64,000 bases of DNA from Terrisporobacter vanillatitrophus (GTDB lineage: Bacteria; Bacillota; Clostridia; Peptostreptococcales; Peptostreptococcaceae). The notes beneath the pieces are model-generated. The model was not told the DNA's origin and did no database searches. It was given only the letters and a program-made list of their open reading frames with translations. Numbering within the stretch: the first letter of the stretch is position 1; each line of letters opens with the position of its first letter. Positions 61,677-64,000 of this stretch are shown piece by piece. The stretch spans positions 620,001 through 684,000 of the forward strand of contig NZ_CP154625.1 of NCBI RefSeq assembly GCF_051148895.1. Direction: 5' to 3'. Made by a program: the position numbers and the translations under genes.

Positions 61677-61716
61677 ATAAAGCATTCCCATAGAAATATG
61701 AGGAGTGCTTTATTTA
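61677..61716 (+). terminator. Terminator after the NTPase gene
   Basis: AATAAAGCATTCC pairs with GGAGTGCTTTATT (one G-U type pair) around a 13-base loop, followed by T-rich sequence. Confidence 0.75.
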
Positions 61717-61764
61717 TTTAAAAATCTAACAAAAACAACCTAAAATATGTAAAAAGTGCTATTA

Positions 61765-61907
61765 TTTAATTAGGCTGACCCTAAAGTATCATCTGAGGGG
61801 GAAGGTAATCATAATATGAAATTAGTCTGATTACTAAGACCAATCTTAAGTAAAAAGACAGTGATATATTAAGTTTATGATAACCTTCGCAGTGGGCGAA
61901 GGTTTTT
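61765..61907 (+). ncRNA. hydG leader RNA with alternative antiterminator/terminator stems (unidentified class)
   Basis: GAAGGTAATCATAA (61801-61814) can pair with TTATGATAACCTTC (61875-61888), 13 of 14 positions. The 3' half of that pairing overlaps the 5' arm of a perfect terminator, CCTTCGC (61884-61890) with GCGAAGG (61896-61902) plus a T run. The two structures exclude each other. Upstream, CCCT and AGGG near 61775-61797 can form a small stem. This is the architecture of a riboswitch or attenuator acting on hydG. I do not recognise it as a T-box, cobalamin, SAM, TPP or other known class. Confidence 0.65.
61882..61907 (+). terminator. Terminator within the hydG leader
   Basis: AACCTTCGC and GCGAAGGTT form a strong stem around a short loop (AGTGG), followed by TTTTTG, 64 bases before the hydG start. 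Confidence 0.85.
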
Positions 61908-61970
61908 TGTGCTTAATAATACGTGTCTTCTAATTTGTCAGCAAAAAACATTTTTAGGAGGAGAAATAAT

Positions 61971-63401
61971 ATGGTTTATGATCCAAAATCGAAAAAGGCA
62001 GAAGAATTTATCAATCATGATGAGATTTTAGAAAGTTTAGAGTATGCAAAATCAAATAAAGTAAATAAGGAATTAATTGAAGGAATATTAGACAAAGCCA
62101 ATAGAGCAAAAGGATTAACTCACAGAGAAGCTGCAGTTTTACTTGAATGTGAAGATAAAGAATTAATTGAAAGAATGTTTAAAATGGCTGAAGATATTAA
62201 AAAAAGATTTTATGGAAATCGTATTGTAATGTTTGCCCCATTGTATTTATCAAATTATTGTGTGAATGGATGTGTATACTGTCCTTATCATTTAAAAAAC
62301 AAAAAAATAGCTAGAAAAAAATTAACTCAAGAAGAAATAAAGAGGGAAGTAATAGCATTACAAGATTTAGGTCATAAAAGACTTGCTTTAGAAGCAGGAG
62401 AAGATCCAAAAAACAATCCAATAGAATATATATTAGAATCTATAGATACTATTTATAGTATAAAACATAAAAATGGAGCAATTCGTAGAGTAAATGTAAA
62501 TATAGCGGCTACAACTATAGAAAACTATAAAAAATTGAAAGATGCAGGTATAGGTACATATATACTATTCCAAGAAACTTATAATAAAGAATCTTATGAG
62601 AAACTCCATCCAACAGGTCCAAAACATGATTATGATTATCATACAGAAGCTCATGATAGAGCCATGGAGGCTGGAATAGATGATGTAGGCTTAGGTGTGT
62701 TATATGGGCTTAGCACTTATAAATATGAATTAGTAGGAATATTAATGCATGCAGAACATTTGGAAGCTGCATTTGGAGTGGGACCACATACAATAAGTGT
62801 ACCAAGACTTCGCCCAGCTGATGATATAGACGTATCTGAATTCCCAGAAGCTTTATCAGATGAAATATTCCAAAAAATAGTGGCAATAATTCGTTTAGCA
62901 GTACCTTATACAGGAATGATAGTTTCAACAAGAGAATCTCAAAAAACTAGAGAAAAAGTATTGCATTTAGGAGTGTCACAAATAAGTGGGGCATCATCAA
63001 CAAGTGTTGGAGGATATGCAGATAGAGCAGAAGGAATAAAAGAAGAAATTACAAGTGCTCAATTTGATGTGGATGATGATAGAACTTTAGATGAAGTTGT
63101 AAACTGGTTACTAGATATGAACTATATACCAAGTTTCTGTACTGCTTGTTATAGAGAGGGAAGAACAGGAGATAGATTTATGGCTCTATGTAAAAATGGT
63201 CAAATAGCCAATTGTTGTCAACCTAATGCTATTATGACCTTAAAAGAGTACTTAGAAGACTATGCATCAGAATCTACAAAAGAATCTGGTGAAAATTTAA
63301 TTAAAAAAGAAGTTAAAAAAATACCTAAAGATAAAGTTAGAGAAATAGTAGAAGAAAGACTGATAAAAATTACAAGTGGTGAAAGAGACTTTAGGTTTTA
63401 A
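61971..63401 (+). CDS. hydG: [FeFe]-hydrogenase H-cluster radical SAM maturase HydG
   Basis: A 476-residue enzyme that splits tyrosine to supply CO and cyanide ligands for the hydrogenase H-cluster. The radical SAM cysteines are CVNGCVYC (Cx3Cx2C). The C-terminal auxiliary cluster motif is FCTACYREGRTGDRFM with a later Cys in IANCC. LALEAGEDPKNNP and GPHTISVPRLRPADD are family marks. I start at the ATG at 61971 behind AGGAGGAG; the longer frame lacks a ribosome site and runs into the leader. hydE and hydF are not adjacent. Control by the leader RNA is likely. Confidence 0.94.
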   Translation: MVYDPKSKKAEEFINHDEILESLEYAKSNKVNKELIEGILDKANRAKGLTHREAAVLLECEDKELIERMFKMAEDIKKRFYGNRIVMFAPLYLSNYCVNGCVYCPYHLKNKKIARKKLTQEEIKREVIALQDLGHKRLALEAGEDPKNNPIEYILESIDTIYSIKHKNGAIRRVNVNIAATTIENYKKLKDAGIGTYILFQETYNKESYEKLHPTGPKHDYDYHTEAHDRAMEAGIDDVGLGVLYGLSTYKYELVGILMHAEHLEAAFGVGPHTISVPRLRPADDIDVSEFPEALSDEIFQKIVAIIRLAVPYTGMIVSTRESQKTREKVLHLGVSQISGASSTSVGGYADRAEGIKEEITSAQFDVDDDRTLDEVVNWLLDMNYIPSFCTACYREGRTGDRFMALCKNGQIANCCQPNAIMTLKEYLEDYASESTKESGENLIKKEVKKIPKDKVREIVEERLIKITSGERDFRF

Positions 63402-63424
63402 TTTGTAAATTAAGTGTATATATT

Positions 63425-63454
63425 AAAGAAGACAAATTAATTGTCTTCTTTTTA
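63425..63454. terminator. Terminator after hydG
   Basis: AAGAAGACAA pairs with TTGTCTTCTT around a short loop, followed by T residues. Confidence 0.8.
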
Positions 63455-63535
63455 TTATGAAAAAATTTAAAAGGATAATTATTTAATCTTATGAATATTA
63501 TTTTGTAATAAGTCTATGATTAGGAGGTGAAAAAT

Positions 63536-64000
63536 TTGAAGCTAATTTGTTATAACATACATAAGGGAATGGATGAGTTTAGAAGAATCACCTTATTTCA
63601 ACTTATAGGCTACTTAAAATCTTTAGATTGTGATGTTATTTGTATTCAAGAAGTTTTATATTATCAATTTAAACTTATGAAAATATTATTAAATATGGAT
63701 GGTGTATTTGGATTGCATGTAAATAATAGAAAAATGAAATTTGGTATATGTATATTAAGTAAAAATAAAATAAATTATAGCTCACATATATTGCTAAGTA
63801 GCAAAACAGAACAAAGAGGGTTATTGAGTATAGACATAGATGACAAAATCATTATAAATACTCACTTAGGATTAGATATAGAAGAAAGACAGACACAAAT
63901 AAGTGAAATTTTAGATTTTGCTAAAAGTCAGAAAAAAGATATTGTGATTTGTGGAGATTTTAATGAAAAAAACATTAGTTTAGGCTCTTATAAAGATGTA
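63536..64000 (+). CDS. Endonuclease/exonuclease/phosphatase family protein, N-terminal part (cut by window end)
   Basis: Starts with TTG at 63536, 6 bases after AGGAGGTGA, and stays open to the last base (155 codons). Family marks: ICYNIHKGMDEF at the N-terminus (catalytic Asn), CDVICIQEV with the metal-binding Glu, INTHLGLDIEERQTQ, and DIVICGDFNEKN with the catalytic Asp-x-Asn. This metal-dependent fold includes DNases and phosphodiesterases. No signal peptide is seen, so a cytoplasmic role is likely; substrate unknown. Confidence 0.85.
   Translation, partial: MKLICYNIHKGMDEFRRITLFQLIGYLKSLDCDVICIQEVLYYQFKLMKILLNMDGVFGLHVNNRKMKFGICILSKNKINYSSHILLSSKTEQRGLLSIDIDDKIIINTHLGLDIEERQTQISEILDFAKSQKKDIVICGDFNEKNISLGSYKDV

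Noticed and set aside
61923..61970. Longer start for HydG
   Set aside because: No ribosome site; the AGGAGGAG before the ATG at 61971 fixes the start and the extra residues do not belong to the family.
1..64000. CRISPR arrays, tRNA or rRNA genes
   Set aside because: I saw no regularly spaced repeats, cloverleaf-like segments with CCA-type ends, or rRNA conserved blocks anywhere in the window.

Overview
The window is low-G+C DNA (A/T-rich intergenic regions, strong AGGAGG-type ribosome sites, many short hairpin-plus-U terminators). Its gene content is that of an anaerobic Clostridia-type firmicute: glycine decarboxylase subunit, superoxide reductase, [FeFe]-hydrogenase maturase HydG, and an anaerobic early-cobalt cobalamin pathway. 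Gene order and protein style suggest the Peptostreptococcaceae (Clostridioides, Paeniclostridium or Paraclostridium relatives). That placement is inference, since no rRNA or tRNA lies in the window.

Layout. 1-8.9 kb: end of gcvPB, a Ca2+/cation antiporter, the wreck of a two-component system, asnB, and a glycerol block. In the glycerol block glpK and glpF are intact, an FAD oxidoreductase is reduced to a frameshifted, internally deleted remnant, and a DUF1667 protein survives. A small coiled-coil protein and a YdcF-type protein follow. 9-12.9 kb: nadA-nadB-nadC reads leftward from a perfect 48-bp palindrome, and the repressor gene niaR reads rightward. 13-16.5 kb: a short LytS-type kinase, a LytTR regulator and a CstA transporter, with two direct-repeat sites in front of cstA. 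16.5-20.3 kb: a MATE-like remnant, an HD-domain phosphohydrolase, desulfoferrodoxin, and a PadR / HAAS / DUF4097 operon. 20.3-28.7 kb: a beta-repeat lipoprotein, an unknown membrane protein, an IS3-family element, and a leftward VTC - DUF4956 - response regulator - histidine kinase cluster. The lipoprotein gene and the VTC gene share the same promoter/operator architecture.

28.7-53.2 kb is a large tetrapyrrole/cobalamin block. Cobalamin riboswitch 1 precedes cbiMNQO (cobalt uptake). hemA-hemL follow. Riboswitch 2 precedes cbiP, cbiA, cbiB, cobD, a PduX-like kinase, cbiC, D, E, T, F, G, H, J, K, L, hemC, a cobA-hemD fusion, hemB and a DUF71/COG2102 ATPase. A separate precorrin-2 dehydrogenase gene lies just beyond. 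Together these encode cobalt uptake, 5-aminolevulinate from glutamyl-tRNA, uroporphyrinogen III, corrin-ring construction and the aminopropanol arm. I saw no late heme genes and no lower-ligand genes (cobT/U/S/C) here.

53.2-60.3 kb: thiol peroxidase, an FUSC-type membrane protein, and a sucrose utilisation locus (LacI-type regulator, PTS EIIBCA, sucrose-6-phosphate hydrolase, fructokinase) with two related operator sites. 60.5-64 kb: an AAA/CYTH-like NTPase, hydG behind a leader RNA that can form mutually exclusive antiterminator and terminator stems, and the start of an endonuclease/exonuclease/phosphatase-family gene cut by the window end.

The signals I rate most worth following are the hydG leader, the duplicated operator shared by the lipoprotein gene and the VTC/DUF4956/two-component operon, and a G+C-rich foldable leader in front of that response regulator. 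No CRISPR array, rRNA or tRNA was seen.
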